This document shows positions 36,319 through 45,000 of a DNA stretch of 64,000 nucleotides, one piece after another. The notes beneath the pieces were generated by a model. That model was not told where the DNA came from, made no database searches, and saw nothing but the letters and a program-made list of their open reading frames with translations. Position numbers and translations under genes: made by a program. The stretch is from Agromyces larvae (lineage in GTDB: Bacteria > Actinomycetota > Actinomycetes > Actinomycetales > Microbacteriaceae): the NCBI RefSeq assembly GCF_022811705.1, contig NZ_CP094528.1, positions 2,108,001 to 2,172,000 of the forward strand, in the 5' to 3' direction. Position 1 is the first letter of the stretch, and each line of letters opens with the position of its first letter.

Positions 36319-36624
36319 CTACTTCGCCTTCTCGAGGATCTCGACCAGGCGCCAGCGCTTGGTGGCGCTGAGCGGACGGGTCTCCGAGATGACGACCAGG
36401 TCGCCGATGCCGGCGGTGTTGAGCTCGTCGTGCGCCTTCACCTTGGAGGTGCGGCGGATGACCTTGCCGTACAGGGGGTGCTTCACGCGGTCCTCGACCT
36501 CGACGACGATGGTCTTCTCCATCTTGTCGCTGACGACGTAGCCGCGGCGCACCTTGCGGTAGCCACGAGCCTCGGGGGCCTCGACGGCGACCTCGGCTGC
36601 AGCAGCCTTCTTGGTCTCAGCCAT
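36319..36624 (-). CDS. rpsQ: 30S ribosomal protein S17
   Basis: 101 residues; the OB-fold core is [41 protein letters not shown] and [23 protein letters not shown]. The first 15-20 residues are an Ala-rich extension. Confidence 0.97.
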   Translation of the reverse strand: MAETKKAAAAEVAVEAPEARGYRKVRRGYVVSDKMEKTIVVEVEDRVKHPLYGKVIRRTSKVKAHDELNTAGIGDLVVISETRPLSATKRWRLVEILEKAK

Positions 36625-36626
36625 GT

Positions 36627-36953
36627 TCAGGCCTCCTTCGTCTCTGCGGCCTCGGCCGGAGCATCCGCTTCGGTCTTGGCAGCCTTCTTCGTCTTCTTCT
36701 CGGCCTTCGCAGGCACCTCGACCGGAGCCGGGGTGGCGCGGATGCCGAGCTCGCGCTCACGGATGACCGTGTAGATGCGAGCGATGTCCTTCTTCACGGC
36801 GCGGAGGCGCCCGTGGCTCTCGAGCTGACCGGTGGCGGCCTGGAAGCGCAGGTTGAACAGCTCTTCCTTGGCCTTCTTCAGCTCGTCGACGAGGCGCTCG
36901 TCCTCGAAGGTGTCGAGCTCGATCGACTCGAGCCCCTTGGTTCCGACGGCCAT
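36627..36953 (-). CDS. rpmC: 50S ribosomal protein L29
   Basis: 108 residues from the ATG at 36953. The core [52 protein letters not shown] is complete by residue 75; a Lys/Ala/Glu tail of about 35 residues ([20 protein letters not shown]) follows. L29 lines the exit-tunnel rim where SRP and trigger factor bind. Confidence 0.96.
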   Translation of the reverse strand: MAVGTKGLESIELDTFEDERLVDELKKAKEELFNLRFQAATGQLESHGRLRAVKKDIARIYTVIRERELGIRATPAPVEVPAKAEKKTKKAAKTEADAPAEAAETKEA

Positions 36954-37372
36954 TATGCGTCGCCCTCCTCGCGCTTGATGATGCGTGCCTTGAGGGGCAG
37001 CTTGTGGATGGCACGGGTCAGGGCCTCGCGAGCGAGTTCCTCGGAGACGCCCGAGACCTCGAAGAGGACCCGACCCGGCTTGACGTTGGCGACCCACCAC
37101 TCGGGCGAACCCTTACCGGAACCCATGCGGGTCTCGGCCGGCTTCTTCGTGAGCGGACGGTCGGGGTAGATGTTGATCCACACCTTGCCGCCGCGCTTGA
37201 TGTGACGGGTCATCGCGATACGAGCGGACTCGATCTGACGGTTCGTCACGTACGCGGGGCTGAGGGCCTGGATGCCGAACTCGCCGAAGGTGACCTTCGT
37301 GCCGCCGGTGGCCTGGCCGCTCCGGCCGGGGTGGTGCTGCTTGCGGTACTTGACTCGACGGGGAATCAACAT
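36953..37372 (-). CDS. rplP: 50S ribosomal protein L16
   Basis: 139 residues: [67 protein letters not shown] start and [27 protein letters not shown]. It organises the A-site tRNA region of the 50S subunit. One-base overlap with rpmC. Confidence 0.98.
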   Translation of the reverse strand: MLIPRRVKYRKQHHPGRSGQATGGTKVTFGEFGIQALSPAYVTNRQIESARIAMTRHIKRGGKVWINIYPDRPLTKKPAETRMGSGKGSPEWWVANVKPGRVLFEVSGVSEELAREALTRAIHKLPLKARIIKREEGDA

Positions 37373-37374
37373 GG

Positions 37375-38124
37375 TTACGCCTCAACTCCTGCGGTCGCCG
37401 GCTCGGCCTTCGGGGCGCGGTCGCGGCGGGGACGGTCGCGGTCGCGCGACGGCTTCTGGGCCGCCTGCTCGCGCGCGAGCTCCTTGTTCGTGATGTCGCC
37501 CTTGTAGATCCAGACCTTCACGCCGATGCGGCCGAAGGTGGTCTTGGCCTCGTAGAAGCCGTAGTCGATGTTCGCGCGCAGCGTGTGCAGCGGCACACGA
37601 CCCTCGCGGTAGAACTCCGAGCGGCTCATCTCGGCGCCGCCGAGACGACCCGACACCTGGATCCGGACGCCCTTGGCGCCGGCGCGCTGCGCGCCCTGCA
37701 GACCCTTGCGCATCGCGCGGCGGAACGCCACACGAGCCGAGAGCTGCTCGGCGATGCCCTGCGCGACGAGCTGGGCGTCGGCCTCGGGGTTCTTCACCTC
37801 GAGGATGTTGAGCTGGATCTGCTTGCCGGTGAGCTTCTCGAGGTCGGCGCGGATGCGCTCGGCCTCGGCGCCGCGGCGACCGATCACGATGCCCGGGCGC
37901 GCCGTGTGGATGTCCACGCGGACACGGTCGCGGGTGCGCTCGATCTCGATGCGGCTCACGCCGGCGCGGTCGAGCGACGTCTGCAGCATCTTGCGGATGC
38001 GCACGTCCTCGGCCAGGTAGTCGGCGTAGCGCTGACCGGGCTTCGTCGAGTCGGAGAACCACCGCGACACGTGGTCGGTGGTGATGCCGAGACGGAAGCC
38101 GTACGGGTTGACCTTCTGACCCAT
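37375..38124 (-). CDS. rpsC: 30S ribosomal protein S3
   Basis: 249 residues. [18 protein letters not shown] opens it; the KH domain includes [51 protein letters not shown] C-terminal domain is present. The last 30 residues are basic and repetitive ([20 protein letters not shown]). Part of the mRNA entry site. Confidence 0.98.
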   Translation of the reverse strand: MGQKVNPYGFRLGITTDHVSRWFSDSTKPGQRYADYLAEDVRIRKMLQTSLDRAGVSRIEIERTRDRVRVDIHTARPGIVIGRRGAEAERIRADLEKLTGKQIQLNILEVKNPEADAQLVAQGIAEQLSARVAFRRAMRKGLQGAQRAGAKGVRIQVSGRLGGAEMSRSEFYREGRVPLHTLRANIDYGFYEAKTTFGRIGVKVWIYKGDITNKELAREQAAQKPSRDRDRPRRDRAPKAEPATAGVEA

Positions 38125-38489
38125 TACTTCGTACCCTCCTCGGGCGTGGCGAGGACCACGGTGATGTGGCTCGTGCGCTTGTTGATGCGGAAGGCACGAC
38201 CCTGCGCGCGCGGCTGGAAACGCTTGAGGGTGGTGCCCTCGTCGACGAATGCGCGCTTGATGTAGAGGTCCTGCTCGTCCAGGTAGGTGTTCGTGGCATC
38301 GGCCTTGACGCGAGCGTTCGCGATGGCCGAGGCGACGAGCTTGTACACCGGCTCGCTCGCACCCTGGGGTGCGAACTTCAGGATGGCGAGCGCCTCCTGA
38401 GCCTGCTTGCCGCGGATCAGGTCGACGACGCGGCGAGCCTTCATGGGGGTGACGCGGATGTGTCGCACGCGGGCGATCGACTCCACCAT
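38124..38489 (-). CDS. rplV: 50S ribosomal protein L22
   Basis: 121 residues from the ATG at 38489 ([27 protein letters not shown]), chosen because GAAGGAGGAAG lies just upstream; a start five codons earlier is possible but would remove the ribosome binding site. [22 protein letters not shown] is the C-terminal part with the tunnel loop. Confidence 0.97.
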   Translation of the reverse strand: MVESIARVRHIRVTPMKARRVVDLIRGKQAQEALAILKFAPQGASEPVYKLVASAIANARVKADATNTYLDEQDLYIKRAFVDEGTTLKRFQPRAQGRAFRINKRTSHITVVLATPEEGTK

Positions 38490-38514
38490 TTCTTCCTCCT
38501 TCACACCACCGCGG

Positions 38515-38796
38515 TCAGCGGCGGCGGCCCTTCTTGTCGTCCTTCACGTGTCCACGGAAGGTGCGGGTGGGCGCGAACTCGCCGAGCTTGTGGCCCACCA
38601 TGGTCTCGGTGACGAACACCGGGATGTGCTTGCGACCGTCGTGCACGGCGATCGTGTGACCCAGCATCGCCGGGATGATCATCGAACGGCGCGACCAGGT
38701 CTTGATGACGTTCTTCGTACCGGCTTCGTTCTGACCGACGACCTTGCGAAGCAGGTGCTCGTCGACGAAGGGGCCCTTCTTGAGACTGCGAGGCAT
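38515..38796 (-). CDS. rpsS: 30S ribosomal protein S19
   Basis: 93 residues: [53 protein letters not shown] and [18 protein letters not shown]. Standard length and ending. Confidence 0.98.
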   Translation of the reverse strand: MPRSLKKGPFVDEHLLRKVVGQNEAGTKNVIKTWSRRSMIIPAMLGHTIAVHDGRKHIPVFVTETMVGHKLGEFAPTRTFRGHVKDDKKGRRR

Positions 38797-38808
38797 CTTC
38801 TCTTACTC

Positions 38809-39648
38809 CTACTTGCGCTTCTTGCCGACGGTGCGACGACGGACGATGAGCTTGTCGCTTTCCTTGTTGGGGCGACGCGTGCGGCCTTCGGCCTGACCCC
38901 AGGGGCTGACCGGGTGGCGACCACCGGAGGTCTTGCCCTCACCACCACCGTGCGGGTGGTCGATCGGGTTCATCGCGACACCGCGGACGGTCGGGCGCAC
39001 GCCCTTCCAGCGCTTGCGGCCGGCCTTGCCCCAGTTGATGTTCGACTGCTCGGCGTTGCCGACCTCGCCGACGGTCGCGCGGCAGCGCGCGTCGACGTTG
39101 CGGATCTCGCCCGACGGCAGACGGAGCTGCGCGTAGGGGCCGTCCTTCGCGACGAGGCGCACCGAGGCGCCCGCCGAGCGGGCCATCTTCGCGCCGCCGC
39201 CGGGGCGGAGCTCGATGGCGTGGATGACGGTACCCGTGGGGATGTTGCGCAGCGGCAGGTTGTTGCCCGGCTTGATGTCGGCGTTGGCGCCCGACTCGAC
39301 CGTGTCGCCCTGCGACAGCTTGTTCGGCGCGAGGATGTAGCGCTTGGTGCCGTCGGCGAAGTGCAGCAGCGCGATGCGCGCGGTGCGGTTCGGGTCGTAC
39401 TCGATGTGCGCGACCTTGGCGGGCACGCCGTCCTTGTCGTTGCGACGGAAGTCGATGACGCGGTACTGGCGCTTGTGGCCGCCGCCGATGTGGCGGGTGG
39501 TGATGCGACCCTGGTTGTTGCGGCCACCGGTCTTCGACAGCGGCTTCAGGAGCGACTTCTCAGGGGTCGACCGGGTGATCTCGGCGAAATCGGCGACCGA
39601 GGAACCGCGACGACCCGGGGTCGTGGGCTTGTACTTGCGAATAGCCAT
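38809..39648 (-). CDS. rplB: 50S ribosomal protein L2
   Basis: 279 residues. The peptidyl-transferase-associated motif [30 protein letters not shown] is intact. [21 protein letters not shown] is the N-terminus. 12 bp before rpsS. Confidence 0.98.
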   Translation of the reverse strand: MAIRKYKPTTPGRRGSSVADFAEITRSTPEKSLLKPLSKTGGRNNQGRITTRHIGGGHKRQYRVIDFRRNDKDGVPAKVAHIEYDPNRTARIALLHFADGTKRYILAPNKLSQGDTVESGANADIKPGNNLPLRNIPTGTVIHAIELRPGGGAKMARSAGASVRLVAKDGPYAQLRLPSGEIRNVDARCRATVGEVGNAEQSNINWGKAGRKRWKGVRPTVRGVAMNPIDHPHGGGEGKTSGGRHPVSPWGQAEGRTRRPNKESDKLIVRRRTVGKKRK

Positions 39649-39663
39649 GTTTCTCTCTGCCCC

Positions 39664-39966
39664 TTAGCCGACAGCGGTGAAGATGTCGATGGAACCGGAC
39701 TTGAGGGTCACGATCGCGCGCTTGGTGTCCTTGCGCTTGCCGATGCCGAAGCGGGTGCGGCGGGTCTTGCCCTGACGGTTCAGGGTGTTGACCGAGGCGA
39801 CCTCGACCTTGAAGATCTTCTCGATGGCGAGCTTGATCTCGGTCTTGTTCGAACGGGGGTCCACGACGAACGTGTACTTGCCCTCGTCGATCAGGCCGTA
39901 GCTCTTCTCCGAGACGACGGGCGCGATGATGATGTCGCGCGGGTCCTTGTTGTGCGCGGCGCTCAT
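39664..39966 (-). CDS. rplW: 50S ribosomal protein L23
   Basis: 100 residues: [44 protein letters not shown] and [20 protein letters not shown]. It overlaps rplD by 4 bp. Confidence 0.97.
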   Translation of the reverse strand: MSAAHNKDPRDIIIAPVVSEKSYGLIDEGKYTFVVDPRSNKTEIKLAIEKIFKVEVASVNTLNRQGKTRRTRFGIGKRKDTKRAIVTLKSGSIDIFTAVG

Positions 39967-40622
39967 GCGGAGACCTCTTCCTTCTTGGGCGACTTCGCGG
40001 CGATGAACACCTCGAGGGCCGCCTTGCTGAAGACGATGTCGTCGGAGACGACCACGTCGTAGGCGTTGAGCTGGTCGACCAGCAGGACGTGCGCCGACTG
40101 GATGTTGCGCACGGCGCGCTCCGAGAGCTCCTCGTCGCGCGAGAGCACGACCAGGAAGCGCTTGGCCGGGGCCACCTGCGCGAGCAGGGCGACCGCGTCC
40201 TTGGTCTTCGGGGTCTCGCCCTGGAAGAAGGCCTCGACCGCGTGGATGCGGCCGGCGCGGGCGCGGTCGCTCAGCGTGCCGAGCAGCGCCGCGGCGATCA
40301 TCTTCTTGGGGGTGCGCTGCGAGTAGTCGCGCGGCTGCGGGCCGTGGACGATGCCACCGCCGGTGTGCTCAGGTGCGCGGATCGAGCCCTGGCGCGAACG
40401 GCCGGTGCCCTTCTGCTTGAAGGGCTTGCGGCCCGCGCCCGAGACCTCGCCGCGGTTCTTCGTCTTGTGCGTGCCCTGGCGCGCGGCGGCGAGCTGGGCG
40501 GTGACGACCTGGTGGATCAGCGGGACGTTGGTCTGCACGTCGAAGATCTCGGCGGGCAGCTCGATCGTGCCGGACTTCTTGCCGGTCGCGTCGAGGACGT
40601 CGATGGTGTTGGCGGTAGCCAT
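39963..40622 (-). CDS. rplD: 50S ribosomal protein L4
   Basis: 219 residues: [73 protein letters not shown] tunnel loop, then [25 protein letters not shown]. In E. coli L4 represses the S10 operon; no such leader was recognised here. Confidence 0.97.
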   Translation of the reverse strand: MATANTIDVLDATGKKSGTIELPAEIFDVQTNVPLIHQVVTAQLAAARQGTHKTKNRGEVSGAGRKPFKQKGTGRSRQGSIRAPEHTGGGIVHGPQPRDYSQRTPKKMIAAALLGTLSDRARAGRIHAVEAFFQGETPKTKDAVALLAQVAPAKRFLVVLSRDEELSERAVRNIQSAHVLLVDQLNAYDVVVSDDIVFSKAALEVFIAAKSPKKEEVSA

Positions 40623-40625
40623 GGA

Positions 40626-41282
40626 CTACGCCCCCTTCACAGCGTTGCGGACGAACACGAGACGGCCGCGCGCACCGGGGACGGCGCCCTTGACGAGCAG
40701 CAGGCCCTTCTCGGCGTCGACCGCGTGCACGCGGAGGTTGAGGACGGTGACGCGCTCGCCACCCATGCGACCGGCCATGCGCATGCCCTTGAACACGCGG
40801 CTGGGCGTCGAGGACGCGCCGATCGAACCGGGCTTGCGGTGGTTGCGGTGCGAACCGTGCGAAGCGGAGACGCCCTTGAAGTTGTGGCGCTTCATGACAC
40901 CGGCGAAGCCCTTGCCCTTCGAGGTGCCGACGACGTCGACCAGCTGGCCGGCCTCGAAGGTGCCCTCGACGGTGAGCTCCTGGCCGCGCTCGTAGTTCGC
41001 GGCGTCGGCGGTGCGGACCTCGGCGAGGTGACGGCGCGGGGTGACGCCCGCCTCGCGGAAGTGGCCCTGGAGCGGCTGGGTGACCTTGCGGGGGTCGATC
41101 GCGCCGGCGGCGATCTGGACGGCGGTGTAGCCGTCCTTCTCGACGGAGCGGATCTGGGTGACCACGTTCGGAGCGATCTCGATGACGGTCACGGGGATGA
41201 GCTTGTTGTTCTCGTCCCACACCTGGGTCATGCCGAGCTTGGTGCCGAGCAGACCCTTCACGTTCTTGGTAGCGGTGGACAT
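40626..41282 (-). CDS. rplC: 50S ribosomal protein L3
   Basis: 218 residues from the ATG at 41282: [46 protein letters not shown] and [22 protein letters not shown]. The start 8 bp after the rpsJ stop is preferred over a longer in-frame reading that enters rpsJ. Confidence 0.97.
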   Translation of the reverse strand: MSTATKNVKGLLGTKLGMTQVWDENNKLIPVTVIEIAPNVVTQIRSVEKDGYTAVQIAAGAIDPRKVTQPLQGHFREAGVTPRRHLAEVRTADAANYERGQELTVEGTFEAGQLVDVVGTSKGKGFAGVMKRHNFKGVSASHGSHRNHRKPGSIGASSTPSRVFKGMRMAGRMGGERVTVLNLRVHAVDAEKGLLLVKGAVPGARGRLVFVRNAVKGA

Positions 41283-41290
41283 CAGATACC

Positions 41291-41599
41291 TCAGAGCTTG
41301 ATCTCGATGTTGACGTCGGCCGGGAGGTCGAGGCGCATCAGCGAGTCGACGGCCTTCGGCGTCGGGTCCACGATGTCGATGAGACGCTTGTGGGTGCGCA
41401 TCTCGAAGTGCTCGCGGCTGTCCTTGTACTTGTGGGGCGAACGGATGACGCACACCACGTTCTTCTCGGTCGGAAGCGGCACGGGGCCGACGACCGTGGC
41501 GCCCGCGCGGGTCACCGTGTCGACGATCTTGCGCGCCGAGGTGTCGATGACCTCGTGGTCATACGACTTCAGTCGAATGCGGATCTTCTGTCCCGCCAT
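41291..41599 (-). CDS. rpsJ: 30S ribosomal protein S10
   Basis: 102 residues from the ATG at 41599: [45 protein letters not shown] and [36 protein letters not shown]. Besides 30S assembly S10 (NusE) works in transcription antitermination. First gene of the S10 operon. Confidence 0.98.
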   Translation of the reverse strand: MAGQKIRIRLKSYDHEVIDTSARKIVDTVTRAGATVVGPVPLPTEKNVVCVIRSPHKYKDSREHFEMRTHKRLIDIVDPTPKAVDSLMRLDLPADVNIEIKL

Positions 41600-42083
41600 C
41601 TCGGACTCTCTCTCTGTCAAGGCGTCATACCCCTTCCGAGGGCATCGGACGCCGGGTGTCCCAAGTCATGCAGCGCACTTCCGGTGGAGCACCACTGTTC
41701 TCATGTCAACGGCTGTTGATCGAGCCTGTCGAAGGCACCCCGCTGCTCTGTAGGAACACAGCCGCGATGGCCTCGACACGCTCGACCTTCGAGCCCCGAC
41801 CCACGCGCCCGGGCGTGTCGCCCGCGCGGAACGCACGGCCAGCGTGAATACACGCAGCCCGTGCGTTCGTGGTGTCGGTTGTCGGTTCTGCTGCCCGCGG
41901 CCTAACCTGACCCGATCGCGTGGATTCGGTGGTTATGCACTGCCTGGCAGTGATCCGCCCGGCGCGCAGGAGCACGCCCAACGGAATGTTGAACTCATCA
42001 AGTTTGCCATAGCCGGCACACTGCTGCAACCCGGGCGTGTCGCGCGCACCCGACTCCCAGCGAGGTCGCAGGATGCCGCGAGC
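41600..42083. other. Intergenic region upstream of the S10 operon
   Basis: No gene is supported. It must contain the S10 operon promoter and leader on the minus strand; TTGACA-like hexamers occur in two places, but I cannot pair one with a convincing -10. One copy of the short repeat core lies at about 41717-41731 (ATCGAGCCTGTCGAAGG), and an interrupted CGACACGC/GCGTGTCG pair lies around 41775-41825. The stretch 41930-42080 next to the surface-protein stop shows nothing that I can interpret. Confidence 0.45.
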
Positions 42084-45000
42084 TCATGCCCGCCGGCGGC
42101 GTCCCCCGCTCGCCGCTCGAACCCCCAGCCCGGCGGCCAGGAGCAGCGTCGCGAGCATGAGCCATCCGGCGACATCCGCGCCCGTGACCGGAACCTGCGT
42201 GCGCGGCCGCGTCGCGCACGCGTCCGTCTCCATGGCGGGGTACGGCAGCGTGGCCGAAACCGACGGGTTCACCCGCACTTCCACGACCGCACTCTCGGCG
42301 ACGGAGAAGTACGGGGCCGAGGCATCCTTCACCCAGGTTCCGTCGGCCTGCTGCCGCCATCCGGGCCAGCCGATCCCGGTGCCGCTCGCATCGAGCACCG
42401 TTCCCGGCCACAGGGACTCGCCCGCGATCGGGGTGCCGCTCGTCCAGCCCGCGGGCACCGCGACCCGATCGACCCGGACCGCACCGTCCGCGAGGATCGC
42501 ATCGGGATCCGACGCCGGGATCGACGGGTCGCGGTTCTCGTAGGCGGCGGCCGGCCACCAGATGAGCACGACGGTCGGGGATTCGCCGACCTCCGACGGC
42601 GTGACCGTCCAGGCGGCGTACGCGGCATCGGCACGGCAGAACGCCGACAGGGTCTGCGCCACGCTCGCGACGGGCACGTCGTCGTCATCGCACGCGAGGG
42701 GGTCGGGCGTACCGATGCACGCCGTGTTCACGAGCGGGCCGATCGGCACGGACGAGTCGGGCTGCGGGATGTCGCCGACGATCGCGACGTAACTGAACGC
42801 GTACTCCCCCGCCGGCAGCGCACCGAGCGTGTAGCTCGCGGTGAATCGGGTCGGCGTCGAGCCCGAGACATCCCAGCCGTCCGGTGCGACGATGCTCGCC
42901 GGATCGAGCGCGAGCCCCGTCGGCAGGTCGTCGGTGACGACGACGTCGGGCACCGCCGCCCCGGTGTTCGACACGGTCACGCGGTACGTGACCGGCTCGC
43001 CCGAGCCCGACTCGACCGAGCCGTCCGGAAGCTCGTCGTGCGTCTTGTCGACCGTGAGCGCCACCGCGGTGTTCACGATCTCGCAGGATGCGGCGGCGCC
43101 GTCCTCGAGGACGAGCGTGTCGCCGTCGAGCACGCCGCCGTCGCAGCTCCACGCGCCCGGGAGGTACCCGGTCTGCTCCGACTCCTCGCTCAGCACGTAC
43201 GAGCCCGGCAGCACCGCGACCTGCTCGACGCCGTTGCCGCCGTTGCCGCGGACGGTGCCCTGGGCCGGGATCTCCTGCGGGGTCGCGATCAGCTCCCAAT
43301 CCGCCGGCGTCCCCGTCTTGCCGGAGTCGCCGTTCTCGACGACCTTGTGCAGCGTCAGCCGCGAGACCGCGATGTCGGCGCACGCCTCCGCGGGGTACGG
43401 GATGCCGTTGTGCGTCATCGATGCCCCGTTGAAGAAGCCGCCGCCCTCTGCCGTGCAGGTACGGTCATCGAGGGAGAAGCTCGAGCCGATCCGCGCGCGC
43501 ACCGTGATCGTGTACGTGTGCACGGTCGCCGAACCCGTCGGGGCGCCGACGATCGGCACCCCCCTCGCGAGTTCGGCGCCGGGCGTGCCGTCCCACCCCG
43601 AGGTGTCGACGCCGGCATCGTTCGTCGCGCTCGCCGAGAGGACCTCGACGCCTTCCGGGAAGCCGAGCCCGTCCGCGAGATCGTAGGTGAGGTTCTGGAT
43701 CGTCGGGTTCGTCACCGTCAGCGAGTAGGTCACGACCCAGGTGTCGCCGCTCTCGGGAACCGCGGAGGCGACCGTCTTGGCCACCAGCGGGAGCGCGGTG
43801 TTGTCGGCGGCGCAGTTGATGACCCCGCCGGGGACCGCGACGAAGCCCGCCGCGTTGATGGGCGCAGCGGTGCCCCCTGGAGGACGCTGCGTGCACCGCA
43901 GGGGACTGGCGGCCCAGCCCGCGATCGGCTGTTCGACGAGGCTGTACGTCTGTCCTGCGGTGAGCGGCGGGAGGTTCGCCGCGCCGGTCTGACCGGTCGT
44001 CGTGATGACGATCGGCTCGAACGCCTGGGTCGGCGGCACGGTGTCGATGAGGAAGGTGAAGGTGCCGTCGCGGCCCAGCGCGGTCTTCGTGATCGTGCCG
44101 GTGGCCGGATTCGCAGCGTCGTCAGCGGTGCAGACGACGCTGCCACCGGGGCCGACCGAGAACTCGGGCCCGTCCAACGTCGTCTCGGTACCGTCGGCGG
44201 CGGTGACCTTGCACACCAGGCTCTCGAGGGTCCACCCGCCCGGCACGGTCTCGGTGAGCGAGTACCGCTGGTTGATTTCGAGTGCGTCGAGCGGCAGAGT
44301 CGTGGTACCGGTGCCGCTGCTCGTCGTGACCCTGTACAGGGTCGGGGTGCCGCTCGGCAGCGGCTGGAGCGTGAAGTTGAACTCGCGGTCAGGCCCCTCC
44401 GTGACGTTCTTCACGATCGTGCCGGTGGGCGGGAGTGCGCTGTTGGTGTAGAAGCACGTTACGGCGCCGCCCACAGGCAGATGGATGGTGACGCTGCCCC
44501 CGGGTATGTTCGGCTCCCAAACCTCGCCTTCGTTCGCGCCGCATTCGATGTCGGCGAGGCGCCACCCTGGTGGGAGTTGCTCGTCGATCACGTAGGTGCC
44601 CGCCGGCAGCTGATTGAAACTGCGCGAGGTGTCCTGCGACGGCGCGCCGAACAGGTCGAACTCCTGCTGCCCGTTGGCGCCGGTGAACGTGAAGGGGAAC
44701 GGGACCCCCCCGAAGTTGAACGGTTCGGTGAGCTTGATGATCTGGATCGTGCCGGCCGCCGCGTTCGTGAAGAAGCACTGCACCGTGTCGCCCGCGACGA
44801 GAGTGAACTCGGCTCGACGATCGGCGGTGTCGAACAGCTCATCTCTACCCTGGATGTTGCAGGACAGCGCCGTCAGCACCGAATCGGGATCCGTCACCTC
44901 CTCGACTGAATAGTTGCCGGGTGCGACGTTCTCGAAGACCTCATCGGTCAGGGTGCCGTCTCCCGGCGCGTCGATCGTAAAGCTCCCACCGTCGGCCCAC

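Noticed and set aside
41600..41850. S10-operon promoter from TTGACA-like hexamers
   Set aside because: No -10 box at a workable distance; not annotated as a site.
41844..44909. Plus-strand open frame of about 1020 codons across the first surface gene
   Set aside because: Antisense shadow of a protein with a clear signal peptide, vWA domain and sorting signal.
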